Of a stretch of DNA of 64,000 nucleotides, positions 57,801 through 64,000 are shown piece by piece. How positions within the stretch are numbered: position 1 is the first letter of the stretch; the number at the start of each line of letters is the position of its first letter. The translations under genes and the position numbers were made by a program. The notes below the pieces were generated by a model, which saw only the letters and a list, made by a program, of their open reading frames with translations, ran no database searches and was not told where the DNA came from. Source of the stretch: Gammaproteobacteria bacterium. GTDB taxonomy: Bacteria > Pseudomonadota > Gammaproteobacteria > Nevskiales > Nevskiaceae. The stretch spans positions 1 through 64,000 of the forward strand of contig JAPLSA010000028.1 in NCBI GenBank assembly GCA_026398815.1, written 5' to 3'.

Positions 57801-58693
57801 GCGGCACGGCCAACGCCTCGGCGACGGTGACGGTCAGCGCCCCGGCACCGACGGTGACCATCAGCGCTGCGCCGACCACGATCATCCTGGGCGCCACCTC
57901 GACGATCAGCTGGACCACCAGCAATGCCAGCAGCTGCACCGCCAGCGGCGCCTGGACGGGTGCCAAGGCGACCACCGGCAATCAGGTGGTGACCCCCGAC
58001 AGCGGCGGCAGCCTCGGCTACACGCTGAGCTGCACCGGCGCCGGCGGCACCGCCAGCGCCACGGCAACCGTCACCGTCAACGATCCGCCGCTGCTGCCGG
58101 TACCGACGGTGACCATCGCCGCCGCACCGGCCACCGTGACGCTGGGCGGCAGTTCGACCCTGACCTGGTCGAGCAGCGATGCGACCGCCTGCACCGCCAG
58201 CGGCGACTGGAGCGGCGCACGGGCGGTCAGCGGCAACACCGCCATCACGCCGATCACGACCGGCACCGCCCGCTACATCCTGAGCTGCACCGGCGGCGGT
58301 GGCACGGCAAGCGCAACGGCCACGGTCACCGTCAATCCGGTGCCGCCCGCTGCGCCGACGGTGACGCTGGCGATCACCCCGGCCAGCCTGACGGCCGGCG
58401 CCAGCGCCACGCTCAGCTGGTCATCGACCGACGCCAGCGCCTGCACCGCGAGCGGCGACTGGAGTGGAACGCGGACCACCAGCGGCACGCTGAGCGTGAC
58501 GCCGACTGCCACCGGCGTGCAGACCTACACGCTGGCCTGCAGCGGCGCCGGCGGCACTGCCAGCCGCAGCGTCACGCTGACCGTCAGCGCCGCACCCGGC
58601 AAGGGCGGCGGCGGTGCCTTCGGCGGGCTGCTGCTGCTCGCCGGCGGCGCCGCAGCCGGCTGGCGCCGGCGGCGCCAGCAGCGGCACGACTGA
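54809..58693 (+). CDS. Large secreted GloVer-repeat protein with FN3, Ig-like repeats and GlyGly-CTERM-like tail
   Basis: 1294 residues. Export signal near 22-48 (WLAAVVGWLTLAAAAITAVPAQAAA). Then about 14 choice-of-anchor GloVer-type repeats (about 60-835), each with a core like DGNFYGTT followed by GTVFRI or GTLYRL, so a beta-propeller-like array. A fibronectin type III-like domain lies at about 840-930 (ITLNW-like core TLNWPVAPRAVSYNVYRATT), four Ig-like repeats at about 932-1260, and a C-terminal GGGGAFGGLLLLAGGAAAG followed by an arginine cluster, as in rhombosortase (GlyGly-CTERM) substrates. ATG 54809 has GGGAGAG upstream. Probably surface-displayed or released; role unknown. Confidence 0.88.
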   Translation: MKRMADKGYRAAAPRPGRQARHWLAAVVGWLTLAAAAITAVPAQAAARVVYSLGLHSNDARQGGSFYGSGGSSNSNGALRGPDGSVYVATSGLLNDGTVLARYGTDGSYTALHWFNGGRALDLAGTTINDLSGARGTPIIASDGALYGVAAAGGAKGNGGVYRLILSGADAGEYRIIHSFDCERGCAPSGSLVENANGLFYGTTRTGRGSNDVGSVYSLSKTGVHVLLHGFASSNPAGGNDPQSSLTLGADGAYYGSTVFGGTGGGDGCNACGTVFRITTGGSFTTLHSMTAGEGNRPIGRLALGADGNLYGTNAAGGGTSTSGSVYNGSAFRITPAGTFTVLFRFIADTSVDAANTGIYPASGLITGPDGNFYGTTESAVPTNAAPGCAGSGALGPAGTVYRLTPAGVLTTLSCFTYDSAGRHADGSGPDAALTLGADGAFYGTTISAGLVPAGTTPSNPSTPSVGSGTVFRVTSGGSITRIATFSAPPSEGRTASGALLQAADGSFYGVTAAGTPKGYGGSIFRVTASGTLSTLHQFSPGGLPESGVIAGPDGAFYGAAELGGSNGLGSIYRITADGDFSTLYSFTGGANGLRPKAALTLGSDGLFYGTTSEGGSGTGSGTIFRVSPTGSYTPLHSFDLATTGNQPLGKLLQASDGNFYGTTTSFGANNAGTLYRLTPAGVVTVLHAFRGDASEGGGPAAGVIQGADGALYGTTAGGGSTAGGTVYRVTLDGAFSTLYTFRSGAPGENPRSPLLLGRDGNFYGTASNISFNDSRGVVYRLTPQGQYAVVYQSASLANEDGLEDEPIQAADGDLYVPTRSDGSFNFGSVIAISGPADRVGTLSAAAGIGSVTLNWPVAPRAVSYNVYRATTPGGQGSTPIATGITAAGLTGSYSATGLTAGTAYYFTITAVNALGETQFSNEASATPTAAAPTVSMTANPASLVLGASSNLTWSSTNATACTASGSWSGSRATSGSASVTPAAAGTATYTLSCTGAGGTANASATVTVSAPAPTVTISAAPTTIILGATSTISWTTSNASSCTASGAWTGAKATTGNQVVTPDSGGSLGYTLSCTGAGGTASATATVTVNDPPLLPVPTVTIAAAPATVTLGGSSTLTWSSSDATACTASGDWSGARAVSGNTAITPITTGTARYILSCTGGGGTASATATVTVNPVPPAAPTVTLAITPASLTAGASATLSWSSTDASACTASGDWSGTRTTSGTLSVTPTATGVQTYTLACSGAGGTASRSVTLTVSAAPGKGGGGAFGGLLLLAGGAAAGWRRRRQQRHD
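57604..58590 (+). repeat. Four tandem Ig-like repeat units inside the GloVer gene
   Basis: Four units of about 240-265 bp begin near 57604, 57844, 58108 and 58353. Each codes for a domain with cores such as LTWSSTNATACTASG and YTLSCTGAGGTA. DNA and protein repeats are similar enough for recombination and copy-number change. Confidence 0.8.
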
Positions 58694-58698
58694 TCGGT

Positions 58699-58731
58699 CG
58701 ACGGCGTCCGGGGTGTCGCCGGACGCCGTCG
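58699..58731 (+). terminator. Perfect 13-bp hairpin after the GloVer gene, no T tract
   Basis: Stem CGACGGCGTCCGG / CCGGACGCCGTCG with a 7-base loop just past the stop. No run of T follows, so it may be a processing or Rho-associated structure and not an intrinsic terminator. Confidence 0.4.
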
Positions 58732-58762
58732 CAGTGCCTTGCAGCCATCAGGAGTCGCGACG

Positions 58763-59005
58763 ATGACCGTTTCCTGCAATGCCGCCGGAGCCCGGCCGTT
58801 GCCGCCGGTGTCACCGCCGTCGGCCCGGCAGCAGCCGTGGCCGCCGTCGTGGCGGCAGGCGCCAGCCGCCGTCGACGACGCCGCCAGCCTGCAGTTCGGC
58901 TTCGGCGCCTGCGCCCGTGCCGGCTGCCGCTGCACCCACTATCGGGGGCTCGCCGGCAGCTGCGCCAACGACGGCTGCCGGCATCCGATCGGCGACCACT
59001 GGTAG
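58763..59005 (+). CDS. Small cysteine-rich protein, possible zinc-binding
   Basis: 80 residues. Pro/Ser/Arg-rich first half, then a Cys/His cluster FGACARAGCRCTHYRG..CANDGCRHPIGDHW with spacing C-x4-C-x-C and C-x3-C-x-H plus a terminal His, which looks like a small zinc-binding module. The ATG at 58763 has AGGAG 8 bases upstream, better than the in-frame ATG at 58739. It follows the GloVer gene by 70 bp. I do not recognise the family. Moderately supported as real. Confidence 0.55.
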   Translation: MTVSCNAAGARPLPPVSPPSARQQPWPPSWRQAPAAVDDAASLQFGFGACARAGCRCTHYRGLAGSCANDGCRHPIGDHW

Positions 59006-59064
59006 CCGCCGGCAGTCGGAGACCGGGTCGGCGCAAGGCCAAGGGCCGGCGATCCGGTCACCGA

Positions 59065-60122
59065 TCACCCGCCAGGCCTGATGCCGACCGTCGAGCGCCG
59101 CCGGCGCGGATCCTTGAGATCGAGCTGCAGCGGCGCGGCCAGCTCGAGCCGGATGGCATCGAGGCCGGCGACACGCTGCGGCGCCGCCAGCGCCAGCAGT
59201 TCGAATCGTGGACCGCGAGCAGCCGGGGCGGCCGGCCGCTGCGCTCGCCCAGGTAGTCGTTGGCACCCTTCAAGCGACCCGCCCTGCAGTGGCGGGCTGA
59301 GGATGTCGGCGCTGATGGCGATCGGATGGCTGCAGGCCACCGGCTTGCGCGCGCCGAGCTTGGCGTGACTGTCGATGTACTTCGCCAGATGCGGGTCCTC
59401 GGCACTGCAAGCCATCGGCAGGAAGCGATCGCCAGCGCAGCACGACAGCTGCAGTTCGCGCATCGCCGCACCGTCGCCATCGGTGACCGCCGACAGGTGC
59501 AGGAAGTCCTTGCGCGCCGGACGGTCCTGCACCTCCAGCGCCACCGGGATCTGCTTCCAGGTCCAGCTCAGCTTGCCGGCAAGCCGGGTCACCGGGTGCT
59601 CGGTGGGCGACCTCGTGCCGCAGGTCGACGCCGCCGTCGGCGACCCTGCCGTTGTTCCGGTCGGCCGCCAGCTGAAGTGCAGCTTCAGGCCGCCGGCTTG
59701 CGGTTCAGCGTGGCCTTGATGGTGAGCTTGCGGCCTTCGGGATCTGGCTGGAAGTTGATGAACCAGCGCTTCTGCCTGTCATACCAGGGACCAGGCTTTC
59801 CGGTCTCGGCCTGGTGCTGGAGGGCGACGCTGCTGATCCGGATCACCGTGCTGCGGACGACATCGGCGCCGGCCTTGGCCGACTTCGCCAGCCCGCCTGC
59901 GGCGCGATCGAGCCCGACGCTCAGTTCGCTGCCGCGCGCGGCCAGCACCACCTGGCAGCCCGGATCGGCCGCCGCCGGCCCGTGGCCGGCCGTGCGCGCC
60001 TTGAGCACCAGCTTGGCGCGGCCGCCGCTCGATGGCATCGACACCGTTCGCTTCGACGACGGCTGGCGCATCTGCGACGAGACGCCGCGGCCGGTTTCCG
60101 GCTGCGATCTTCCATCAATCAC
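59065..60122 (-). pseudogene. Frame-disrupted remnant of a hypothetical gene
   Basis: The minus strand shows strong third-position G/C bias in successive different frames. Part 1 is 60122 to about 59690 (RWFINFQPDPEGRKLTIKATLNRK), which stops just after NRKPAA. Part 2 (about 59690-59290) is in a second frame (TRLAGKLSWTWKQIPVALEV; ADILSPPLQGGSLEG). Part 3 continues briefly in another frame (GANDYLGERSGRPPRLLAV), then returns (FELLALAAPQRVAGLDAIRL). At least three shifts are needed to join them, and no signal peptide or good start is present at 60122 (GTG). Either a decayed gene or assembly indels. Family not recognised. Confidence 0.5.
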
Positions 60123-60149
60123 GCAGTCATCTTCGCCGTGCCGCTGCTG

Positions 60150-60611
60150 TCAGCCGATCAGCTGCAGCAACGCGGCGGCCGACAGCCGCAGGTTGTCCTG
60201 CCACGGCAGGCCGACGATCTCTCGACCGGTCAGCGAGTCCCTGAATGGCATCACTTCGCCGCTGCCGATCACCAGCTGGTAATCGACGGTCACTTCGGTC
60301 CCGGCAGCGAGATCGGTAGCGGCAAAGATGAAGCCGAGATGCCACAGCGCGGTCGGCGCGAAGCTGTGGTTGACGTAGCACTCGTCCGACCATTCCGGCG
60401 TCAGCGAATACCAGTCCTCGAACCAGCGGACGCTCGATTCGGCCTCGATCGAATCGGCCGGGAACTGGCGCAGCTTCGTTTCCGGCCAGACCGTGTGGAT
60501 GTTGTCCGGGGCGATGATCACCCGGCCCTTCGCGACATCCTCGGCGAGGAACAGGCCCTTGCCGGCCATCGGGATGCCGGAAGCGGCGACCTCGTAGGTA
60601 GGGACGATCAT
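60150..60611 (-). CDS. SET-domain protein
   Basis: 153 residues with ATG at 60611; a GTG at 60626 would add five residues. Seen: the SET-like start AASGIPMAGKGLFLAEDVAKG, the cofactor/substrate signature CYVNHSFAPTALW (the NHS-x-x-P motif) and the catalytic-tyrosine region GTEVTVDYQL. SET domains are protein lysine methyltransferases in eukaryotes and in some bacteria. Single small domain without flanking pre/post-SET. Target unknown; the gene sits alone between the remnant and hslO. Confidence 0.8.
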   Translation of the reverse strand: MIVPTYEVAASGIPMAGKGLFLAEDVAKGRVIIAPDNIHTVWPETKLRQFPADSIEAESSVRWFEDWYSLTPEWSDECYVNHSFAPTALWHLGFIFAATDLAAGTEVTVDYQLVIGSGEVMPFRDSLTGREIVGLPWQDNLRLSAAALLQLIG

Positions 60612-60660
60612 GAGTGCGGCGCACACAAGAAAGCGTTGGTGATGTGGCGACGGATCGCAG

Positions 60661-60713
60661 TGCGAATCAAGGCGCGATGAGGAGCCATAGTTGTTCTATG
60701 GCGACGATTCGCA
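60661..60713. repeat. Palindromic extragenic element 3' of hslO
   Basis: TGCGAATC (60661) pairs with GATTCGCA (60706), and inside it GCCATAG-TTGTT-CTATGGC (60684-60702) is a perfect inner hairpin. The element lies between hslO and the SET gene. The CCATAG/CTATGG core also occurs in the centre of the 5602-5795 element. Confidence 0.6.
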
Positions 60714-60771
60714 ACGCCGAGTCGCGCCGCGAGACGCGGCACAGCGCCGACGATTTCTTGTACGCGCTGCA

Positions 60772-61665
60772 CTAGTGTTTGAGCACGGACTGCTCGCTGC
60801 CTTCGGCGACGAACAGCGTGGCGGCGTCGCTGCGCGAATAGACGTAGGCCTTGCCGCAGAACTCGCAGGTGACTTCGACCTTGCCCTGCTCGGTGACGAT
60901 CTTGTCGACCTCCTCGCGGCCCAGCGACAGCAGCAGCAGCGAGATGCCTTCGCGCGAGCAGCGGCAGCTGACATTGATCGCCTGCGGCGCCTGGAAGCCC
61001 CAGTCCTCGTTGGCGAACAGCCGGCGCATCAGCGTTTCCGGCGGCGCACCGAGCAGTTCGTCGGCGTTCAGCGTGCCGGCGAGAATCGACAGGTGTTCCC
61101 AGACGTCCTGAGTCGCTTTGGTGTGCTCCAGCGGCAGGCGCTGCAGCATGAAGCCGACCACGCGGTCGCGGGTGGCGCCGAGGCGGATCAGCGTTGGCAA
61201 CTGCTCGCTCTGGTCGAAATAGCCTTCCAGCGATTCGGCGAGGCTCGCGCCATCGATCGGCACCATCGCCTGCCGCGACGGCTGATCGCTGTCCGACGGC
61301 TCCAGCATCAGCGCCAGGATGCCGTGGCTGAGCATGTCGCGATAGCCGAGATTCGCCTCGTCCCTGTCCACCACGCTCGACACCTTCGCCATCGCCCGCA
61401 CGGTCAGCGGCGCGGCCTCGGCCTGCAGCACCTGGGCGACCAGCAGCTTGATCGCCTGCTCGCTCTGGAACTGCAGGTTGATGCGGCCTTCGAAGCGGGT
61501 GTGCGTGGCCAGCAGCGGCATCGCCGCCAGCGCCTGGCCGATCAGCTCGCGCACCGACGGCGGATAGGCGCGGTGATCCATCATCGCCGCCACGCCTTCG
61601 TCGATGACGACGAAGGCGCCATGCGCGATGTGGTTCGCGAACTGGAACGGAATCAGCTGGTTCAT
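60772..61665 (-). CDS. hslO: Redox-regulated chaperone Hsp33
   Basis: 297 residues. Holdase activated by oxidation through a C-terminal zinc centre. Seen: MNQLIPFQFANHIAHGAFVVID, TRFEGRINLQFQSEQAIKLLVAQ, FMLQRLPLE and the zinc cysteines CRC at about 234-236 and CEFC at about 267-270. The start is ATG 61665, because a longer open frame upstream is antisense to gatB. Lies 8 bp past gatB. Confidence 0.96.
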   Translation of the reverse strand: MNQLIPFQFANHIAHGAFVVIDEGVAAMMDHRAYPPSVRELIGQALAAMPLLATHTRFEGRINLQFQSEQAIKLLVAQVLQAEAAPLTVRAMAKVSSVVDRDEANLGYRDMLSHGILALMLEPSDSDQPSRQAMVPIDGASLAESLEGYFDQSEQLPTLIRLGATRDRVVGFMLQRLPLEHTKATQDVWEHLSILAGTLNADELLGAPPETLMRRLFANEDWGFQAPQAINVSCRCSREGISLLLLSLGREEVDKIVTEQGKVEVTCEFCGKAYVYSRSDAATLFVAEGSEQSVLKH

Positions 61666-61673
61666 GGCGCGGA

Positions 61674-63125
61674 TCAGCCGGCGAGGCGTTCCTTGAGCAG
61701 GCGGTTCAGCGCATCCGGATTGGCCTTGCCCTGGGTCGCCTTCATCGCCTGGCCGACGAAGAAGCCGAACAGCTTGTCCTTGCCCGAGCGGTAGTCGGCG
61801 ACCTGCTGCGGGTTCCTGGCGATCACGTCGTCGATGGCGGCGATGATCGCCGACTCGTCGGTGATCTGCACCAGCCCCTTGGCCTTGATGATGTCGTCGG
61901 CCGAGCCCTCGCCGTTGAGCATCGCTTCGAAGACATCCTTGGCGAGCTTGCCGCTGATGGTCTTGTCGGCGATGCGCTTGAGCATGCCGGCCAGCGCATC
62001 GGCGCTGATCGGCGATTCGGTGATGTCCTTCGACAGTTTGTTCAGCGCGCCGAGCAGGTCGGTAGCCACCCAGTTGGCGCACAGCTTGGCTTCCGCGCCA
62101 CTGGCGGCGACCACGGCCTCGTAATAGGCCGCAAGTTCACGCGACGAGGTCAGCGTCTTGGCGTCGTAGTCGGACAGGCCGAAGTCCTTCTCGAAACGGG
62201 CGCGCTTGGCGTCCGGCAGTTCGGGCAGGCTGCCGCGAATCGCGTCGATGTACTCCGGCGTGCATACCACCGGCAACAGGTCCGGGTCCGGGAAGTAGCG
62301 GTAGTCGTTGGCGTCTTCCTTGGAACGCATCGCCCGCGTCTCGCCGGTGTCCGGGTTGAACAGCCGGGTTTCCTGACGAATCGTGCCGCCGGCCTCGATC
62401 ACTTCGATCTGCCGCTCGATCTCGTACTCGATCGCCTTTTCGACGTAGCGGAACGAGTTGACGTTCTTGGTCTCGGTGCGGGTGCCGAACTTCGGCGCGC
62501 CGACCTTGCGAACCGACACGTTGGCGTCGCAGCGGAAACTGCCTTCCTGCATGTTGCCGTCGCAGATGCCCAGATAAACGACGATCTGGTGCAGCTTCTT
62601 CAGATAGGCCACCGCTTCGGCTGCGGTGCGGATGTCCGGCTCGGAGACGATCTCGATCAGCGGCGTGCCGGCGCGGTTCAGGTCGATGCCCGAGGACTTC
62701 TGGAAACCCTCATGCACCGACTTGCCGGCGTCCTCTTCCAGATGCGCGCGGGTGATGCCGATGCGCTTGCTCGCGCCGTCTTCGAGTTCGATGTCCAGAT
62801 GGCCTTCGAACACGATCGGCAGCTCGTACTGCGAGATCTGGTAGCCCTTCGGCAGATCCGGATAGAAGTAGTGCTTGCGCGCGAACACGCTGCGCGGCGC
62901 GATCTTGGCGCCGACCGACAGGCCAAAGGTCACCGCCTTCTTCACCGCATCGACGTTCAGCACCGGCAGCATGCCGGGCATGCCGAGGTCGATCGGCGAC
63001 GCCTGGGTGTTCGGCTCGGCACCGTAGGCGATCGCCGAACCGGAAAAAATCTTCGACTGCGTCGACAGCTGGCAGTGCACTTCGAGGCCGATGACGGCTT
63101 CCCAACCTTCCGGGATGCGACTCAT
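61674..63125 (-). CDS. gatB: Asp-tRNA(Asn)/Glu-tRNA(Gln) amidotransferase subunit B
   Basis: 483 residues. Converts misacylated Asp-tRNA(Asn) or Glu-tRNA(Gln) with GatA and GatC. Seen: [88 protein letters not shown]-like [26 protein letters not shown], and the GatB/YqeY C-terminal helices. ATG at 63125 overlaps the gatA stop (ATGA). Confidence 0.97.
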   Translation of the reverse strand: MSRIPEGWEAVIGLEVHCQLSTQSKIFSGSAIAYGAEPNTQASPIDLGMPGMLPVLNVDAVKKAVTFGLSVGAKIAPRSVFARKHYFYPDLPKGYQISQYELPIVFEGHLDIELEDGASKRIGITRAHLEEDAGKSVHEGFQKSSGIDLNRAGTPLIEIVSEPDIRTAAEAVAYLKKLHQIVVYLGICDGNMQEGSFRCDANVSVRKVGAPKFGTRTETKNVNSFRYVEKAIEYEIERQIEVIEAGGTIRQETRLFNPDTGETRAMRSKEDANDYRYFPDPDLLPVVCTPEYIDAIRGSLPELPDAKRARFEKDFGLSDYDAKTLTSSRELAAYYEAVVAASGAEAKLCANWVATDLLGALNKLSKDITESPISADALAGMLKRIADKTISGKLAKDVFEAMLNGEGSADDIIKAKGLVQITDESAIIAAIDDVIARNPQQVADYRSGKDKLFGFFVGQAMKATQGKANPDALNRLLKERLAG

Positions 63126-64000
63126 GACGCGTACTCCGTCGGCCACTGGGTGTGGAAGTCGGTGGCCTGCTGATACTGGTGCGCGACGTTCAGCATCCGC
63201 GCTTCGCTGAAGAAGTTGCCCATCAGCTGGAAGCCGGTCGGCAGGCCGTCGACGAAACCGCAGGGCAGGCTCATCGCCGGGATGCCGGCCAGGTTGGCGG
63301 CGATGGTGTAGATGTCGTTCAGGTACATGGCGACCGGGTCGTCGCTGTTCTGGCCGAACTTGAAGGCGACATCGGTGGCGGTCGGCCCGAGGATCAGGTC
63401 GATGCCGTCGGCAAAGGCACGCTTGAAATCGTCGTAGATCAGCCGGCGGACCTTCTGCGCCTGCAGGTAGTAGGCATCGTAGTAGCCGTGGCTGAGCACG
63501 TAGGTGCCGATCATGATCCGGCGCTGCACTTCGGCGCCGAAGCCTTCGCCGCGGCTGCGCTTGTACAGCTCTTCCAGCGACTTCGCGCCCTCGGCGCGAT
63601 GGCCGTAGCGCACGCCGTCGAAGCGGGCCAGATTGGAACTGGCTTCGGCCGGGGCGACGACGTAATAGGTCGGCACGCTGAGCGGCGAGTTCGGCAGGCT
63701 GATCTCGCGGAAGTTGACGCCGAGCCGGGTCAGGGTGGCGATCGCCTCTTCCACCCGGGCGCGGACGCCGGGGGCCATGCCGTCGGCAAAGTATTCCTTC
63801 GGCAGGCCGATGGTCAGGCCCTTGATCGACTGGCCGAGGCCCGAGACCAGGTCATCGACCGGGCGCTCGACGCTGGTCGAGTCCTTGGCGTCGAAGCCGG
63901 ACATCGCCTGCAGCACCTGGGCGGCATCTTCGGCGGAACGGGCAACGACGCCGGCCTGATCGAGGCTGGAGGCGAAGGCGATCATGCCGTAGCGCGACAC
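63122..64000 (-). CDS. gatA: Amidotransferase subunit A, 3' part (5' end outside window)
   Basis: 292 residues visible. Amidase that releases ammonia from glutamine for GatB. Seen: [42 protein letters not shown] (SLDQ signature), [18 protein letters not shown] and [32 protein letters not shown]. The catalytic serine motif with the Ser-cisSer-Lys triad lies upstream of base 64000 on this strand, outside the window. Overlaps gatB by 4 bp. Confidence 0.96.
   Translation of the reverse strand: MSRYGMIAFASSLDQAGVVARSAEDAAQVLQAMSGFDAKDSTSVERPVDDLVSGLGQSIKGLTIGLPKEYFADGMAPGVRARVEEAIATLTRLGVNFREISLPNSPLSVPTYYVVAPAEASSNLARFDGVRYGHRAEGAKSLEELYKRSRGEGFGAEVQRRIMIGTYVLSHGYYDAYYLQAQKVRRLIYDDFKRAFADGIDLILGPTATDVAFKFGQNSDDPVAMYLNDIYTIAANLAGIPAMSLPCGFVDGLPTGFQLMGNFFSEARMLNVAHQYQQATDFHTQWPTEYAS

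Noticed and set aside
57604-58590. Regular repeats that could look like a CRISPR array
   Set aside because: Units are about 250 bp, vary in sequence, and encode protein domains; no short identical repeats with spacers.

Overview
The window is high-GC (the coding regions show a strong G/C third-position bias) and reads as a gammaproteobacterial chromosome, most likely from the Nevskiales/Xanthomonadales side. This placement is an inference from gene order (kdsD-kdsC-lptC-lptA-lptB-rpoN-hpf-ptsN-rapZ, minC-minD-minE, glnK-amtB-glnB, holA-proA-nadD-rsfS-rlmH, gatA-gatB) and not from a marker gene. No rRNA, tRNA, CRISPR array, integrase or IS transposase was recognised.

Layout. 1-10.9 kb: end of speE, two overlapping small DUF4124 proteins, the glnK-amtB-glnB nitrogen-sensing genes, an antiporter-like membrane protein, a 194-bp MITE-like palindrome, ubiK, comM (with a duplicated 5' end), two outer-membrane barrel proteins and a membrane cytochrome c5-type protein. 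11.0-20.4 kb: one long plus-strand run for Kdo synthesis and LPS export (kdsD, kdsC, lptC, lptA, lptB), then rpoN, hpf, ptsN, rapZ and a permease-less PTS (EIIA-Man type, HPr, EI). 20.4-22.3 kb: minCDE on the minus strand, with minD using a TTG start. 22.4-26 kb: an ATP-grasp and alpha-E gene pair facing an Anbu-type proteasome-like peptidase. 26-31.5 kb: a glutathione-transferase-like isomerase, an alpha/beta hydrolase, holA, proA, nadD, rsfS and rlmH. 31.8-36.8 kb: a minus-strand set (DUF1295, Cfa-like methyltransferase, metallo-beta-lactamase-fold lipoprotein, secreted hypothetical, thioredoxin-fold protein). 36.9-37.8 kb: two small coiled-coil lipoproteins.

37.9-58.7 kb is the most unusual part. 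It holds three paralogous membrane regulators (N-terminal OmpR/CadC-type winged helix, Ser/Thr-kinase domain, one membrane segment, C-terminal TPR-like region predicted to be periplasmic) and a decayed fragment of a fourth. Each lies head-to-head with a plus-strand gene: a 191-aa hypothetical, a secreted subtilase with Calx-beta and anchor domains, a secreted sedolisin-like subtilase with P and Calx-beta domains (next to the decayed regulator), and a 1294-aa GloVer-repeat/FN3/Ig-like protein ending in a GlyGly-CTERM-like sorting tail. The three intact divergent gaps all contain a triplet of 7-bp direct repeats at 10-11 bp spacing. In two of the gaps the triplet matches at 21 of 28 positions. 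This is a strong candidate operator for the regulators and suggests a locally amplified regulator-plus-secreted-effector module.

58.8-64 kb: a small cysteine-rich protein, a frame-disrupted gene remnant, a SET-domain protein, hslO (Hsp33), gatB and the 3' part of gatA, which runs off the right edge.
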